From NCBI GenBank assembly GCA_001418405.1, contig LIQL01000161.1, forward strand, positions 1-64,000: a stretch of 64,000 nt of DNA, read 5' to 3'. The position numbers and the translations under genes are program-made. The notes below the pieces were generated by a model. The model saw nothing but the letters and a program-made list of their open reading frames with translations, did not search any database and was not told the origin of the DNA. Shown here one piece after another: positions 43,898-53,297 of the stretch. Each line of letters begins with the position of its first letter. The first letter of the stretch is position 1. Source of the stretch: Streptomyces diastatochromogenes. GTDB taxonomy: Bacteria > Actinomycetota > Actinomycetes > Streptomycetales > Streptomycetaceae.

Positions 43898-44530
43898 TCA
43901 GTCGGCCAGGGACGCTGGTGCTGCCTGTGCGGAGTCCTCGCGCGGCGAGGCGAGCGCGAGCAGTTGGGCTATGCCGCGTCCGGCCTGCCGAAAGGGCTCC
44001 TGCGAGCCTCTGAGGCGTGCGAGCACGTGCGCACCCTGACGGATCGCGAGGATGGAGACGGCCAGGCTGTCGACGTCGACGTCCGGGGAGAGTTCGCCGC
44101 AGGCGACGCCCTCGGTGAGCACCCGGACGATTTCCGCCTGGATCCAGTCGTAGGTCTCCACGATCGGTTCGCGCAACTCGTCGTTGGAGGCGACTTCCTC
44201 GTCCTGGATGAGCCGGCCGAGGCGGCAGCCGCGTATCACGTGCTCGTCTGGCGCGAGGTATGCCTCGATCTTCTCGTAGGTGGTCGAGGCTGCGGTGAAC
44301 CGCTCGGCGACCTCACGCTTCAGCTCCTCTCCCATGCGCTGCTCCGCGGCCAGCGCCAGCCGCGCCTTGCTGTGGAAGTGGTGGTACATGCTGCCCTGCC
44401 CGGCCTTGGCGAGCCGCTGCACGGCCGCGGGACTGGTCGCCGAGTAACCCCGCTCCCATAGCAGCTGTTTCATGCTGCTGATCAGTCGCTCGCTGGTTCT
44501 ATCGTCGCTAACTCCGTTGTTCCTGGCCAT
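43898..44530 (-). CDS. TetR-family regulator 2, divergent from the MFS pump
   Basis: 210 residues starting MARNNGVSDDRTSERLISSM at 44530; the longer frame would read through the operator region. Helix-turn-helix: LLWERGYSATSPAAVQRLAK then GQGSMYHHFHSKARLALAAE. The C-terminal domain resembles the TetR_C_16/LmrA-type ligand domain. It faces an MFS transporter across 120 bp containing three palindromes, so repression of the pump and itself, released by a drug-like ligand, is expected. Confidence 0.9.
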   Translation of the reverse strand: MARNNGVSDDRTSERLISSMKQLLWERGYSATSPAAVQRLAKAGQGSMYHHFHSKARLALAAEQRMGEELKREVAERFTAASTTYEKIEAYLAPDEHVIRGCRLGRLIQDEEVASNDELREPIVETYDWIQAEIVRVLTEGVACGELSPDVDVDSLAVSILAIRQGAHVLARLRGSQEPFRQAGRGIAQLLALASPREDSAQAAPASLAD

Positions 44531-44554
44531 GGTTGCCAGTCTAACGCCCCGTGA

Positions 44555-44595
44555 GTACAGTCTGTACTTCGAAGTACATTGTACTTTGAAGTACA
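44555..44595. promoter_or_regulatory. Three overlapping palindromic operators between tetR 2 and MFS
   Basis: GTACAG-T-CTGTAC (44555-44567), then the perfect 16-bp palindrome TGTACTTCGAAGTACA (44563-44578), then TGTACTTTGAAGTACA (44580-44595) with one mismatch from perfect. The two 16-mers are 17 bp apart, so dimers would bind on successive helical faces. All lie in the divergent control region of the TetR/MFS pair. Confidence 0.85.
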
Positions 44596-44650
44596 ACTCC
44601 TTCGCAGGCCGAGACCGGCCGCATCGGGCCAGGGGAAAGGCACAATCGAC

Positions 44651-46036
44651 ATGACCGTGACGACCGAGTTACCGGGAACGAACACCCCACCGGAGCCCCG
44701 CGGGCGCGCAGCTGGACTGGCGCTGCTCTCGGTGTGTCTGGGCTACTTCATGGTGCTGCTCGACGGCAGCGCCCTGAACATCGCACTGCCCTCCATCCAG
44801 CAGGACGTCCACGGGACCATGTCCACCCTCCAGTGGCTGGTCAACCTCTACACGATCCCGCTGGCGAGCCTGCTGCTGTCCTCCGGCGCACTCGCGGACC
44901 GCGTGGGCTCGCGCAAGGTGTTCATGTGGGCCCTGTCCGGGTTCGCACTGACATCACTGCTGTGTGCGCTCAGCCCGAACCTCGGCGTCCTCATCGCCTG
45001 CCGCGCCCTTCAAGGAGTGGCGGCCGCAGGAGTCCTGCCGACGACCCTGGCGATCATCGCCCGCAACTACCCCGTCCTGGCCGATCGCGCCAAGGCGATC
45101 ACGGTATGGGGCGCCACCGGCGGCATCGCCCTCGTCGTCGGCCCGATCGGCGGCGGCCTGCTGACCCAGACCTTCGGCTGGCGGTCCATCTTCCTGGTCA
45201 ACGTGCCCGTCGGCGCCTTCGCGCTCTGGCTGTCCTGGCGCTACGCCCAGGAAACCGAACGCCGCATGGAGCGCTCCTACGACCTGTTCGGCCAGCTCAC
45301 CGCGATCGCCAGTCTCGGGCTCATCGTGGCAGCCCTCATCGAAGGCGGCGCCCGCGGCTGGACCGACCCCTACACCCTGGTGCTGGGCGCCGCCGGCCTG
45401 CTCTCCCTCCTGGCCTTCGCCCTCGTGGAGAAGCGCGTCGCCGCACCGATGCTGCCCTTGGCGATGTTCCGCCGCCGGGCCTTCTCCGCCGCCATCACCG
45501 CGGGGTTCGCCTACCAATTCGGCGCATTCGGACTGCAGTTCATCATCGCGATCTTCATCGAGGCCCAGTGGGGGTACTCGGCTTCTGAGGCCGGCACCTT
45601 CCTGCTGCCCTTCGCCGTACTCCTGACCATCGGCACCTCCTACCTCAACCGCCGGTGGAAGACCCGGGGAATGCGCTGGCTGTTGCTGGTCGGTTCGAGC
45701 ATCGCCACGATCGGCACCGTGCTCTGCCTGGCCGCCGGTGACGAGAAGACGTGGCCCATCCTGGCGATCGGCTTCGGCATCACCGGCCTCGGCGGAGGAA
45801 TCCTGGCGCCGAGTATCAACGGCGCCGCCCTCGCGGAAGCGGACAGTCAGTACTCCGGCATCGCCTCAGGCGTCCTCAACACCTTCCGCCAGATGGGACT
45901 CGCCGTCGGCGTCGCCGTCCTCGGCGCAATCCTGGCAGGCGGAAACCGCGTCACGGACCTCCGCATCGACCTGGCCATCGGTGCACTGTGCTTCCTCACC
46001 GTCGCACTCCTGAGTCGACGCCACATCCACCGCTGA
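44651..46036 (+). CDS. MFS drug efflux transporter (DHA2 family)
   Basis: 461 residues from the ATG at 44651 (GGGGAAAGG upstream). It has 12-14 hydrophobic segments and the DHA2 signatures FMVLLDGSALNIALPSIQQD (motif D1), WLVNLYTIPLASLLLSSGAL, GSRKVFMWALSGF, CRALQGVAAAGVLPTTLAII and FGWRSIFLVNVPVG. It exports drugs or antibiotics against protons. Control by the divergent TetR is strongly suggested by the operators between them. It could export the product of the cluster at 21-43 kb. Confidence 0.93.
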   Translation: MTVTTELPGTNTPPEPRGRAAGLALLSVCLGYFMVLLDGSALNIALPSIQQDVHGTMSTLQWLVNLYTIPLASLLLSSGALADRVGSRKVFMWALSGFALTSLLCALSPNLGVLIACRALQGVAAAGVLPTTLAIIARNYPVLADRAKAITVWGATGGIALVVGPIGGGLLTQTFGWRSIFLVNVPVGAFALWLSWRYAQETERRMERSYDLFGQLTAIASLGLIVAALIEGGARGWTDPYTLVLGAAGLLSLLAFALVEKRVAAPMLPLAMFRRRAFSAAITAGFAYQFGAFGLQFIIAIFIEAQWGYSASEAGTFLLPFAVLLTIGTSYLNRRWKTRGMRWLLLVGSSIATIGTVLCLAAGDEKTWPILAIGFGITGLGGGILAPSINGAALAEADSQYSGIASGVLNTFRQMGLAVGVAVLGAILAGGNRVTDLRIDLAIGALCFLTVALLSRRHIHR

Positions 46037-46048
46037 AGGCCCCGCCCC

Positions 46049-46093
46049 TCCCAGCCGCTCCCCAGCACCAGCGCAAGAGGGGAGCGGCTGGGA
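46049..46093 (+). terminator. Perfect 15-bp hairpin after the MFS gene
   Basis: TCCCAGCCGCTCCCC (46049-46063) pairs with GGGGAGCGGCTGGGA (46079-46093), loop 15 nt, starting 12 bp past the MFS stop. A factor-independent terminator without a U-tract is the simplest reading. Confidence 0.75.
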
Positions 46094-46277
46094 TGCAGCA
46101 ACTCATGGCCGCGATCCGGACCCCGCCGCCCGGATCGCCGCCACCGCCGCCGGTGCCGACCGCGCCCCGCGAAGGAGACGTGATCAAGGGCGGCCGCGTT
46201 GGAGCTCGTGGCCCTGCGCCGAGCCTTTACGTGAGACCCCTCGAACTGGCCGGCGCCGCCAACGACCACCTGACGTA

Positions 46278-46472
46278 CTGCACCACCTTGGCGGCCGCCT
46301 CGAAGAGGCATGCCGGGACTGGCGCAAGGTGCTGGACGACCACCAGCACGTACAGGGCGGCCGGTACGGCGACCAGATCTCGGAGATGATGTCCGCCATC
46401 CGCCCCGACCTGTACAACGGGCATGCGCGAACCCTTTCCGAGGGCGCTCGCTCCCTCGCTCCGGCGGCTTGA
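46278..46472 (+). pseudogene. C-terminal fragment of a TPR-type regulator
   Basis: A 64-codon frame reading LHHLGGRLEEACRDWRKVLD, then SEMMSAIRPDLYNGHARTL to a TGA. This is the usual last TPR and closing helix of Streptomyces XRE/TPR regulators. It has no start of its own, and upstream sequence is out of frame. A truncated relic. Confidence 0.5.
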
Positions 46473-47454
46473 CACGCCCCTCGAAGATCTCCGCGTGGTC
46501 CGGGAGTTCGGATTGCAGGTCCTCCTTGGCCAGTTCGAGGATTTCGGCGCTGATGCCGACGGCGCGATAGTCGGCCAGGCGGGTGCGCTCCAGAAGGTGG
46601 CAGATCAGACCGCGTACGGGACGCGTGGTGCGCGGCCCGGCCAACTCCCAATCGGTCCGGGCATGCTGGGAGACGTGACCAGCGTACCGATCACCGTGCA
46701 TCGGCCCCTTGCCCGCTTGTTCGTTGCGGGCCTGTCGGCGTCCGGGGTACCCGCCGCCCTGTCGCCGGTTCCGGTTGCCGGCTGCCGTCGTTTGGCCGCC
46801 TGCACCCAGTCGCCATTCATGCGGTTCTGCCACTCGAACCGTCCGCTCCTCCGAATTCCCGAGCGGACAGACCGAAGACGAGACCGTCCACCAGAAACCA
46901 GGGATTCTACAGGACCAGTGTCCACAGACGCTGTTCGGGGCTCACGTCTGAGAGCCCAGTAGAAATGGAGTGCGGCGAATGCGACCGTCCAGGCGCACGC
47001 GAAACGCCCCCACACCCTCACCGTCGCCCGGCCCTGCCGATCTTCCTGCATGGGAGGAGCGTGCCATTGCCGTGGCACGCCGCCACGAGAAGGATGCGGA
47101 TGATGGGAACGCCGGCTCGGTGCCGGTTGTGATGGACTCGTTCGGCGGGGCGACTTGGCAGTGGTTGCGGCCGTGCCCCTCGACCCACGGCTGGGCGACG
47201 GCGACAGGAGGCGACCCGGGGCGCGGCGGACGCGTACGACGACCGTGCTTCGGCGAGCGGCCAATCGACTCTGGGCCCGGGAGCAGCCGGGCCCCAGGCA
47301 AGGCCGCCGTGCTGCGCCCCCCTTGCAGGTCTGCGAGCCTGCCGCAGCCCGCTTGTTCGGGCACCCTACAGTGCCCGACGGCGCGCGCCGTGACAACCGC
47401 GTGGGCGGCTGACCACACGGTGAACTCGCGGCCTGGTTAGCCGTGATCCGGCAG
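46473..47454. other. Stretch of decayed coding DNA without an intact gene
   Basis: On the minus strand about 46475-46690 has strong G/C third-position bias and reads LICHLLERTRLADYRAVGIS followed by AEILELAKEDLQSELPDHAE, part of an unidentified protein. It has neither start nor stop in place. Further right no frame is convincing. The stretch looks like accumulated gene fragments. Confidence 0.4.
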
Positions 47455-47940
47455 TCACCGTCGGCCGCATTTTCCCGATGCTGTCAGGACAAGAAGTCCC
47501 TTGTAGGGGGCGAGTTCCGACACTCGGTTCTCGTCGGGGATGTCGGTTGTTCCGAGGGCCGCGTGCCATTCACCCGATGTGAGGGCGATCGATTCCGGCT
47601 TCACGAGGCCCACCTTCCAGCCCCGATGTTGCAGTCGTCGAGCGACCAGCTCGGCATCCCGCACTGTGAAGCCCCGGCCGGACAGGCGCCTCGCCGTCAC
47701 CATGCAGACGCCGGGCGTCAGCAGGGAGTTCAAATCCGTGTAGGCGCCCAGCCCCTGGCCTGCGGCACGTAGATCGGCCGTGATCTCGTCCCGTGTCTTG
47801 TCGGGACGCGCAGACGGCGACATGACGCCAGGCTGCCGTGAAGGCTTGGCGGACGTGGTGGTTGGTGTGCTCGCCGAGCACCCGGATACCGCCACAGCAG
47901 TCATCGCAGAAGCAACTGCCACAAACACCAGCCGTCTCAT
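47455..47940 (-). CDS. Putative lipoprotein of unknown function
   Basis: 161 residues. The N-terminus is a lipoprotein signal, MRRLVFVAVASAMTAVAVSG followed by Cys21, then a Ser/Thr/Pro-rich linker to about residue 48. The compact C-terminal part (residues 50-161) contains two Cys (positions 79 and 158), with DEITADLRAAGQGLGAYTDL and HRGWKVGLVKPESIAL. I do not recognise the fold. It should be anchored outside the cytoplasmic membrane. The gap 47941-48410 upstream shows a run of nine G on its strand and nothing else supportable. Confidence 0.75.
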   Translation of the reverse strand: MRRLVFVAVASAMTAVAVSGCSASTPTTTSAKPSRQPGVMSPSARPDKTRDEITADLRAAGQGLGAYTDLNSLLTPGVCMVTARRLSGRGFTVRDAELVARRLQHRGWKVGLVKPESIALTSGEWHAALGTTDIPDENRVSELAPYKGLLVLTASGKCGRR

Positions 47941-48410
47941 CGGCCCCCCCCCGAAACGTGGCGCCTCGCAGCGCACCGACAACCGAACGGAAGTGTGCCA
48001 CGGGGCGCGAGCAGGTACCCATCTTTCCCGGCCCGCCCACGCGTTGTGGCCGATCATGCCTGGACTTACTTCCTCCATCGGGTCGTCGTCACCGGGCACG
48101 TGGCAGGTGATGACCGCCAATCGCCGCGCTCGCGCGTGTGGGTAAGGGCGGCCGCCGCCACTCCGCCCACCGCCCGCCAGCAGCTTGCTGCCGCGGGCGA
48201 GGGCGTGCCGGACGTGCTGCTGCGCCTGGTTCTGGCCCTGCCCCTGGCCCGTGCCCGCACGTCCGCCGGCGGCTCCGCAGTCGGCCGGCCGTCGGCCGCC
48301 GCTCGCGGCCGTCACGTTCGACGCCGGGGCCTGTTGCGAAAGTCGATCTGCGGGTGGGGGAGAGCTAGAGTCCTCGCCAGGTGGCTTTGATCTGGGGAGG
48401 GACGAGCACC

Positions 48411-48896
48411 ATGGACGCTCACGTGCAGGCGCGTGTATCGGCATACGCCATCGCGGTGGAGGACGAGCGGCTGCTGTTGGCCCGGTTGTCGGACGCATCG
48501 CCAACCTTCGCCCCTGGGCTGTGGCACCTGCCGGGCGGCGGAATCGACCCAGGTGAGCAGCCTGTGGAGGCTCTGGCGCGTGAGCTTCTGGAGGAGACCG
48601 GTCTCGAACTGGCCGCTGCCCAACTGCTCGATGCGCGGACGTACACAGTGCGGCGAGGCGGAGTCAATTGGAGCGTCACCGCACTGTTCTACGCCGTTGA
48701 CCTCAAGCCCGGGACACCGGCGGTGGTCGAGATCGACGGTTCCACCGATGCTGTCGTGTGGATCCCCCTGGCGGACCTGCGCGACTCCGTGCTGTCGCCG
48801 GCGGCTTCCGATGCGCTTCGGATGCTGCAGGCCAGGAGGCAGAGTGCTGTTCACAGCCCTTCGCCGGGCGCCGCGACCAGCACGTTCGCCTCGTAG
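48411..48896 (+). CDS. Nudix hydrolase
   Basis: 161 residues from the ATG at 48411 with GGGAGGGACG upstream. The Nudix box is complete: GGGIDPGEQPVEALARELLE then ETGLEL (Gx5Ex7REUxEExGU). N-terminal VQARVSAYAIAVEDERLLLA forms the usual opening strands. It hydrolyses a nucleoside diphosphate derivative with Mg; substrate unknown. No operon partners. Confidence 0.9.
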   Translation: MDAHVQARVSAYAIAVEDERLLLARLSDASPTFAPGLWHLPGGGIDPGEQPVEALARELLEETGLELAAAQLLDARTYTVRRGGVNWSVTALFYAVDLKPGTPAVVEIDGSTDAVVWIPLADLRDSVLSPAASDALRMLQARRQSAVHSPSPGAATSTFAS

Positions 48897-49013
48897 AGGA
48901 CTGTGACCTGCACGGTTGCCGCATAGCGGACAGAGAGCTTGTCGCATGGCACGGTCACGGCTGGTGGAAGGGGGCACGCGGACCCCGCCACGCCCCAGCA
49001 CCGCCGGTGCGTC

Positions 49014-49460
49014 TCATGGGCGGAAGGCGGGGGAGGGGTAGGCGGTGGTGGGCCGCTCGTAGTCGGGGTCGTAGGCGTCCGAGTCGATCGGCAGTGCAGC
49101 GTTGCGCTGCGCGCGGCGATCGAGGACGTGCCGCAGCGCGGCCGCGGCCATCCAGGCAGGGAGGGCGTCGAGGTCGTCAGGACCCCGCCCCGTCGCGGCC
49201 TCCAACCTGCGGTCCGGGCCGTTCGCCTCATCGAAGGCCTCGCGGATGGCCGCCATCCTCATGTACGTGCGGACCTCGTCGATGACGCTGCGGACCGAGA
49301 CGAATCCGCGGCCCGTGGGGGACGACTGCGCCTCGTACAGGCCGGGAATGAGGGCGCGGCGTGCGCCGATCAGCAGGACCGGCTCCACCATGTCCACGTA
49401 CCTGTGCCAGGCCCGGCGGCGGCGCCACTCGCGGTATGCCCGTCCGAAGGGTCCCAACAC
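49014..49460 (-). CDS. Hypothetical protein, 148 aa
   Basis: Starts at a GTG preceded by GGAGGG. The N-terminus is Arg/Trp-rich (FGRAYREWRRRRAWHRYVD), the middle helical (SVIDEVRTYMRMAAIREAFD), the end acidic and Tyr-rich (DSDAYDPDYERPTTAYPS). Third-position bias supports coding. No known domain recognised. It is divergent from the WD40 gene 87 bp away and may share its promoter region. Confidence 0.65.
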   Translation of the reverse strand: MLGPFGRAYREWRRRRAWHRYVDMVEPVLLIGARRALIPGLYEAQSSPTGRGFVSVRSVIDEVRTYMRMAAIREAFDEANGPDRRLEAATGRGPDDLDALPAWMAAAALRHVLDRRAQRNAALPIDSDAYDPDYERPTTAYPSPAFRP

Positions 49461-49546
49461 GGCCTGCCCTCCGAGACGTTGATGCCAACCAGGGTCGAAC
49501 CCGGTCAGGGTAGCCTCGCCCGTGCGAGATCGTGCAGGGAGCGTTG

Positions 49547-51643
49547 ATGTCGTACCGGAAGCTCTGGGAGGCGGGCCCGCGCCGCGACGAGGTGGCCGTG
49601 ATCGACAGCGGGGCGGAGGCGGTGGGGGCGGTGTGCGCGCTGCCGTCGGCCGAGGGGATGCGGGTGGCCGCCGCGTCGAGCGACGGCCGGATCCAGGTCT
49701 GGGATCCGCTCACCGGCCAGCGGTGTCTCGTCTTCGGAGAGGAGCGCGCCGCGGTCTTCGCGCTGTGTGCGGTGTCCGTCGGCGGCGAGACGTTCCTCGC
49801 GAGCGGCGGCGCGGACGCGACCGTGCATCTGTGGGACCCCCGCACCGGCGCGTCGGTGCGCACCCTGCCCGGTCATGAAGGTCGACTGGTCCACGGGCTG
49901 TGCGCGGTGCCGTTCGGCGGCCGCGAGCTGGTGGCGAGCGGCGGGGACGACGGCACGGTCCGACTGTGGGATCCCGCGACGGGCCGGCCGCACTTGGTCC
50001 TCGACGCCGGCACCGAACCATACGACGGCACCCACCCGCGGCGCGGGCTCTGCGCGTTCGAGCTCGACGGCCGGGACGTCCTCGCCACCGGCGGGGACGA
50101 CGGGACGGTACGGCTGTGGGACGTGGCCACCGGCGGGCTCATCCGGCAGTTCAACGGCGAGCCCGATCGCAACCGGGGGACGACCTGCGTGCGGTACCGC
50201 TCCGACTACGTCTACGTTGAACCGACGGGCCACACGGGGCCGGTGTACTCCCTGTGCGCGTTCCGGTCGGGGGAACGCACCGTGGTGGCCAGCGGTGCGG
50301 CGGACCGCAAGGTCCGGCTGTGGGATGCCGCCACTGGCGAGCTGCTGCACAAGCTGGACTGCGCCAGTCAGAGCTTCGGGGTGTGCGCCGTGCAGGTGGC
50401 CGGACGGACGCTGGTGGCCACCGTCGGCGGCGGCAACGACGACCTGCGACTGTGGGACGCGGAGAGCGGTGAGCTCCTGCACACCTTGCAGGGACACACC
50501 GGTCCGGTCTGGGGCGGAGTGTGCGCACTGCCCCGGCCCGAGGGCCCGCTGCTCGCCAGCGGGGGCGGCAAGTTCGACGGGACGGTGCGCCTGTGGGACC
50601 CGGCCGCGCGGCCGGGCTCGGGCCCGGGACTGCGCGAGCTGAGCGACACGCTGTGCACTGTTCCGGCGCGGGACCGGATGCTGGTGGCGAGCGGGAGTCA
50701 CAACGGGGCGGTGCGACTGTGGGACGCCGAGGACGGTACCCGTACGGACGTGATCGACTGCAAGGACGGGAAGTTCAACGGCAATTGGGTGGGCGAAGTG
50801 TGTGCGCTGCCCGCCGAGGGCCGCACCCTCCTCGCGGTCGCGAGCCACAACCGCACGATCCGCCTTCACGACCCCGCCGCGGGTGAGGAGGTCCGCCTCA
50901 TCGGCCACTACTGGGATCCCGCCGACCCCGAGCGGCCCGGGGTGGGCACCAGCCCCCTCACCGCCGAAGGGAGGCCGGCCACCGGTGAGTTCACCGCGGC
51001 GTGCACCGTGCCGGCGGACGGGCGGTACCTGCTGGCAACCTGCGGGCAGCAGTCCAGCGGGGCGACCACGTGGGAGCTGTTGGCATCACGCCCGGTCACG
51101 TACGTACGGCTCTGGGACCCGGACAGCGGTGAGCACGTGCGGACCGTCGGCAAGCACGAAGGACGCCTCGACACGATGTGTGCGCTCCCGCTGCCGGACC
51201 GCACCCTGTTGGCCTGCGCCGGCCAGAATTCCACGATCCGTCTGTGGGACGTCGCGCCGGCCCCCTCCCGCCCCCGTGAGCTGCACACCACCCACGGCCG
51301 GGTCGACGCGCTGTGTGCCGTGCAGGTCGAAGGGCGGACCGTGCTGGCGAGCGCCGGGCACGACGGCACGGTAAGGCTCCTAAACCCCGAGAGCGACGTG
51401 CCCGTGCGAACGCTGCGAGGCCACCGGGAGTGGGTCGAGGCCCTGTGCGTGCTGCCGGTCGGCGATCGCACTCTGCTGGCCAGCGGCAGCAAGGACCGTA
51501 CGGTGCGATTGTGGGACGTGGATGCGTTCGCGTGTGTTGCGGAGATTCCCGTGCATGCGCCGGTGACCGCGCTCGCCGCATCGCGGGAGCGGCTCTACGT
51601 CGCCACGTACGCCGGGATGATCGGCCTGGCCGTCGAAGGCTGA
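49547..51643 (+). CDS. WD40 repeat protein (13 repeats, no fused enzyme domain)
   Basis: 698 residues from the ATG at 49547 (AGGGAG upstream). Thirteen repeats are marked by successive strand ends such as VWDPLTG, LWDPRTG, LWDPATG, LWDVATG, LWDAATG, LWDAESG, LWDPAAR, LWDAEDG, LHDPAAG, LWDPDSG, LWDVAPA, LLNPESD and LWDVDA. With an imperfect closing repeat this suits a double seven-bladed propeller. Unlike many actinobacterial WD40 proteins it has no kinase, caspase-like or NTPase domain. It is presumably a cytoplasmic scaffold or sensor. Internal sequence repetition makes assembly errors possible but none is evident. Confidence 0.92.
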   Translation: MSYRKLWEAGPRRDEVAVIDSGAEAVGAVCALPSAEGMRVAAASSDGRIQVWDPLTGQRCLVFGEERAAVFALCAVSVGGETFLASGGADATVHLWDPRTGASVRTLPGHEGRLVHGLCAVPFGGRELVASGGDDGTVRLWDPATGRPHLVLDAGTEPYDGTHPRRGLCAFELDGRDVLATGGDDGTVRLWDVATGGLIRQFNGEPDRNRGTTCVRYRSDYVYVEPTGHTGPVYSLCAFRSGERTVVASGAADRKVRLWDAATGELLHKLDCASQSFGVCAVQVAGRTLVATVGGGNDDLRLWDAESGELLHTLQGHTGPVWGGVCALPRPEGPLLASGGGKFDGTVRLWDPAARPGSGPGLRELSDTLCTVPARDRMLVASGSHNGAVRLWDAEDGTRTDVIDCKDGKFNGNWVGEVCALPAEGRTLLAVASHNRTIRLHDPAAGEEVRLIGHYWDPADPERPGVGTSPLTAEGRPATGEFTAACTVPADGRYLLATCGQQSSGATTWELLASRPVTYVRLWDPDSGEHVRTVGKHEGRLDTMCALPLPDRTLLACAGQNSTIRLWDVAPAPSRPRELHTTHGRVDALCAVQVEGRTVLASAGHDGTVRLLNPESDVPVRTLRGHREWVEALCVLPVGDRTLLASGSKDRTVRLWDVDAFACVAEIPVHAPVTALAASRERLYVATYAGMIGLAVEG

Positions 51644-51730
51644 CGACCCGGCGGCAAACGCCCTCGCTCCGGGCTCAGTTGTGTGGTGCCATGGACGATG
51701 CGGCGAGGTGAGCGAAGGAGGCGCGGGCCG

Positions 51731-52366
51731 ATGGTGACACCTGAGCGGGAGGACACAGGCAGTGAGTGGCCAGGCGCGTCGGACGTCCTGGCCGTCCTGG
51801 AGTCGATGCCCGGTGGCCCCCTCCTGCCCGGGAGGATCCTCCAACGACTGGTCACCGAACGTTTCGAAGAGCCGCCCTCCCAGAAGGAGATGGCACATCT
51901 CGCGGAACATGTTCGCGACAGACTGCGGGACTTGGCACGCGACGAGCGTGTCATGGGGCTTGACCGGCACAACTGGCGGCGCATGGACGTGTGGACCGAG
52001 CGGGCCGACTACCTGGTCCTCGACCGGCTCAACGACGAGCAGCGCACACGCAAGGCCCGCAGGCACAGCAAGCGCTGGGCCGCTCTGGGCCTCGACGCGA
52101 CGCTACCGTCCGACGTGACCAAGTTGTGGTGGCCGATGGACAAGTGGCGCGCGGCGCAGACCGCCCTGGAGAGGCAGCGGGCCTCCGCGGAGCGGGATCG
52201 CAGGAACCAGGCATTCAGGGCCCGATACCCGTCGCCGCGGAAGGACTCCGCTCGGGACGAGCCCGTGGGCAACCCCAACCCGACACGCGAGGCGGTGGAC
52301 CGGGTTCTGGAGGAGCGGGAGCGGTACTACAAGGACCGCTTCCGCCGAGGCGAGTTCTGGTGGTGA
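51731..52366 (+). CDS. Hypothetical protein, 211 aa, charged and helical
   Basis: ATG at 51731 with GAAGGAGG upstream. The chain is rich in Arg, Glu and Asp, for example EMAHLAEHVRDRLRDLARDE, RTRKARRHSKRWAALGLD and VDRVLEERERYYKDRFRRGE, with several Trp. It has no signal peptide or membrane segment. It follows the WD40 gene by 87 bp in the same direction and may be co-transcribed. I know no function for it. Confidence 0.7.
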   Translation: MVTPEREDTGSEWPGASDVLAVLESMPGGPLLPGRILQRLVTERFEEPPSQKEMAHLAEHVRDRLRDLARDERVMGLDRHNWRRMDVWTERADYLVLDRLNDEQRTRKARRHSKRWAALGLDATLPSDVTKLWWPMDKWRAAQTALERQRASAERDRRNQAFRARYPSPRKDSARDEPVGNPNPTREAVDRVLEERERYYKDRFRRGEFWW

Positions 52367-52616
52367 CGCAGGGCAGCGCACCGGGCTCCGACCGCTGGCC
52401 GGCCACCGAGAGCTGTGCAGCCACGACATCGGCAGATCGGTGACCTGGAGCGTTGTGGATAGGCGGAGGGGCAGCCCTCCGTCGTCCACGTGATCAACCG
52501 CGCCTCTCCCAGCACCTGCCCGTCCTGGCCATGACCTGGATCGGTGGCCCCGCACCGGCTGCGGCGCCCTCGGCGTTGCGGCGGCCGGCTCGGTCGCCGC
52601 GGTGTGTCAGCAGCCC

Positions 52617-53048
52617 TCAGGCGTCGAGTACGGCGGCAACGGCCTCGATCTCGACGAGCTGGTCCTCGTAGCCGAGCACCGTGACGCCCATCAAGGTGCT
52701 GGGAACGTCGTGGTCAGCGAACGAGTCCCGAACCACCTGCCAGGCAGTCACCAGATCCTCCCGCCGGCCCGATGCGACCAGAACCCTTGTGCTGATGACG
52801 TCTTGGAGCGACGCGCCGGCGGCCGTGAGAGCCGTCCGCATGTTCTCGACGGCTTTCAGCGCCTGACCCGCGTAGTCCCCGATGGCTGCCGTCGAGCCGT
52901 CGTCGTTCAGGGGACAGGCACCGGCGAGGAAGATCAGACGGGAGTCGGCGGGCGCGGTGGCCGCGTAGGCATACTCGGCGACGTCGGAGAGGGCGGCGGA
53001 GCGGATGAGAGTGATGGCACGAGCCACGATCGTCGGGTCCTTTCCCAT
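52617..53048 (-). CDS. RidA family (YjgF/YER057c) protein
   Basis: 143 residues from the ATG at 53048. The trimeric RidA fold is clear: LIFLAGACPLNDDGSTAAIG, GDYAGQALKAVENMRTALTA, and DVISTRVLVASGRREDLVTA containing the Arg that in RidA holds the substrate carboxylate. Members deaminate reactive enamines/imines, but several subfamilies have lost activity. Monocistronic. The 250-bp gap to 52366 on the other side holds nothing supportable. Confidence 0.88.
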   Translation of the reverse strand: MGKDPTIVARAITLIRSAALSDVAEYAYAATAPADSRLIFLAGACPLNDDGSTAAIGDYAGQALKAVENMRTALTAAGASLQDVISTRVLVASGRREDLVTAWQVVRDSFADHDVPSTLMGVTVLGYEDQLVEIEAVAAVLDA

Positions 53049-53297
53049 CGAGTGCTGAGCACCGACATCCTGCCAACGCCCGGCGGCCCCCGCCTCCTCT
53101 TTTCTCGCCGCTCCGACGACAACGCCGTCATCGCTGGGCGACACACCTGGACCGGTGGTCACCAACCGACCAGAAGGCTGCCACCAGCGCAACGAATCTC
53201 CGGTTGGGCTCGCCGCCCGCCCCAACTGCCCGTGCACCCAACCTGCGGGGTGACTGTCACCGGGCCCCGCCTGCTCCCACTCCACCCGAGATTGCCG

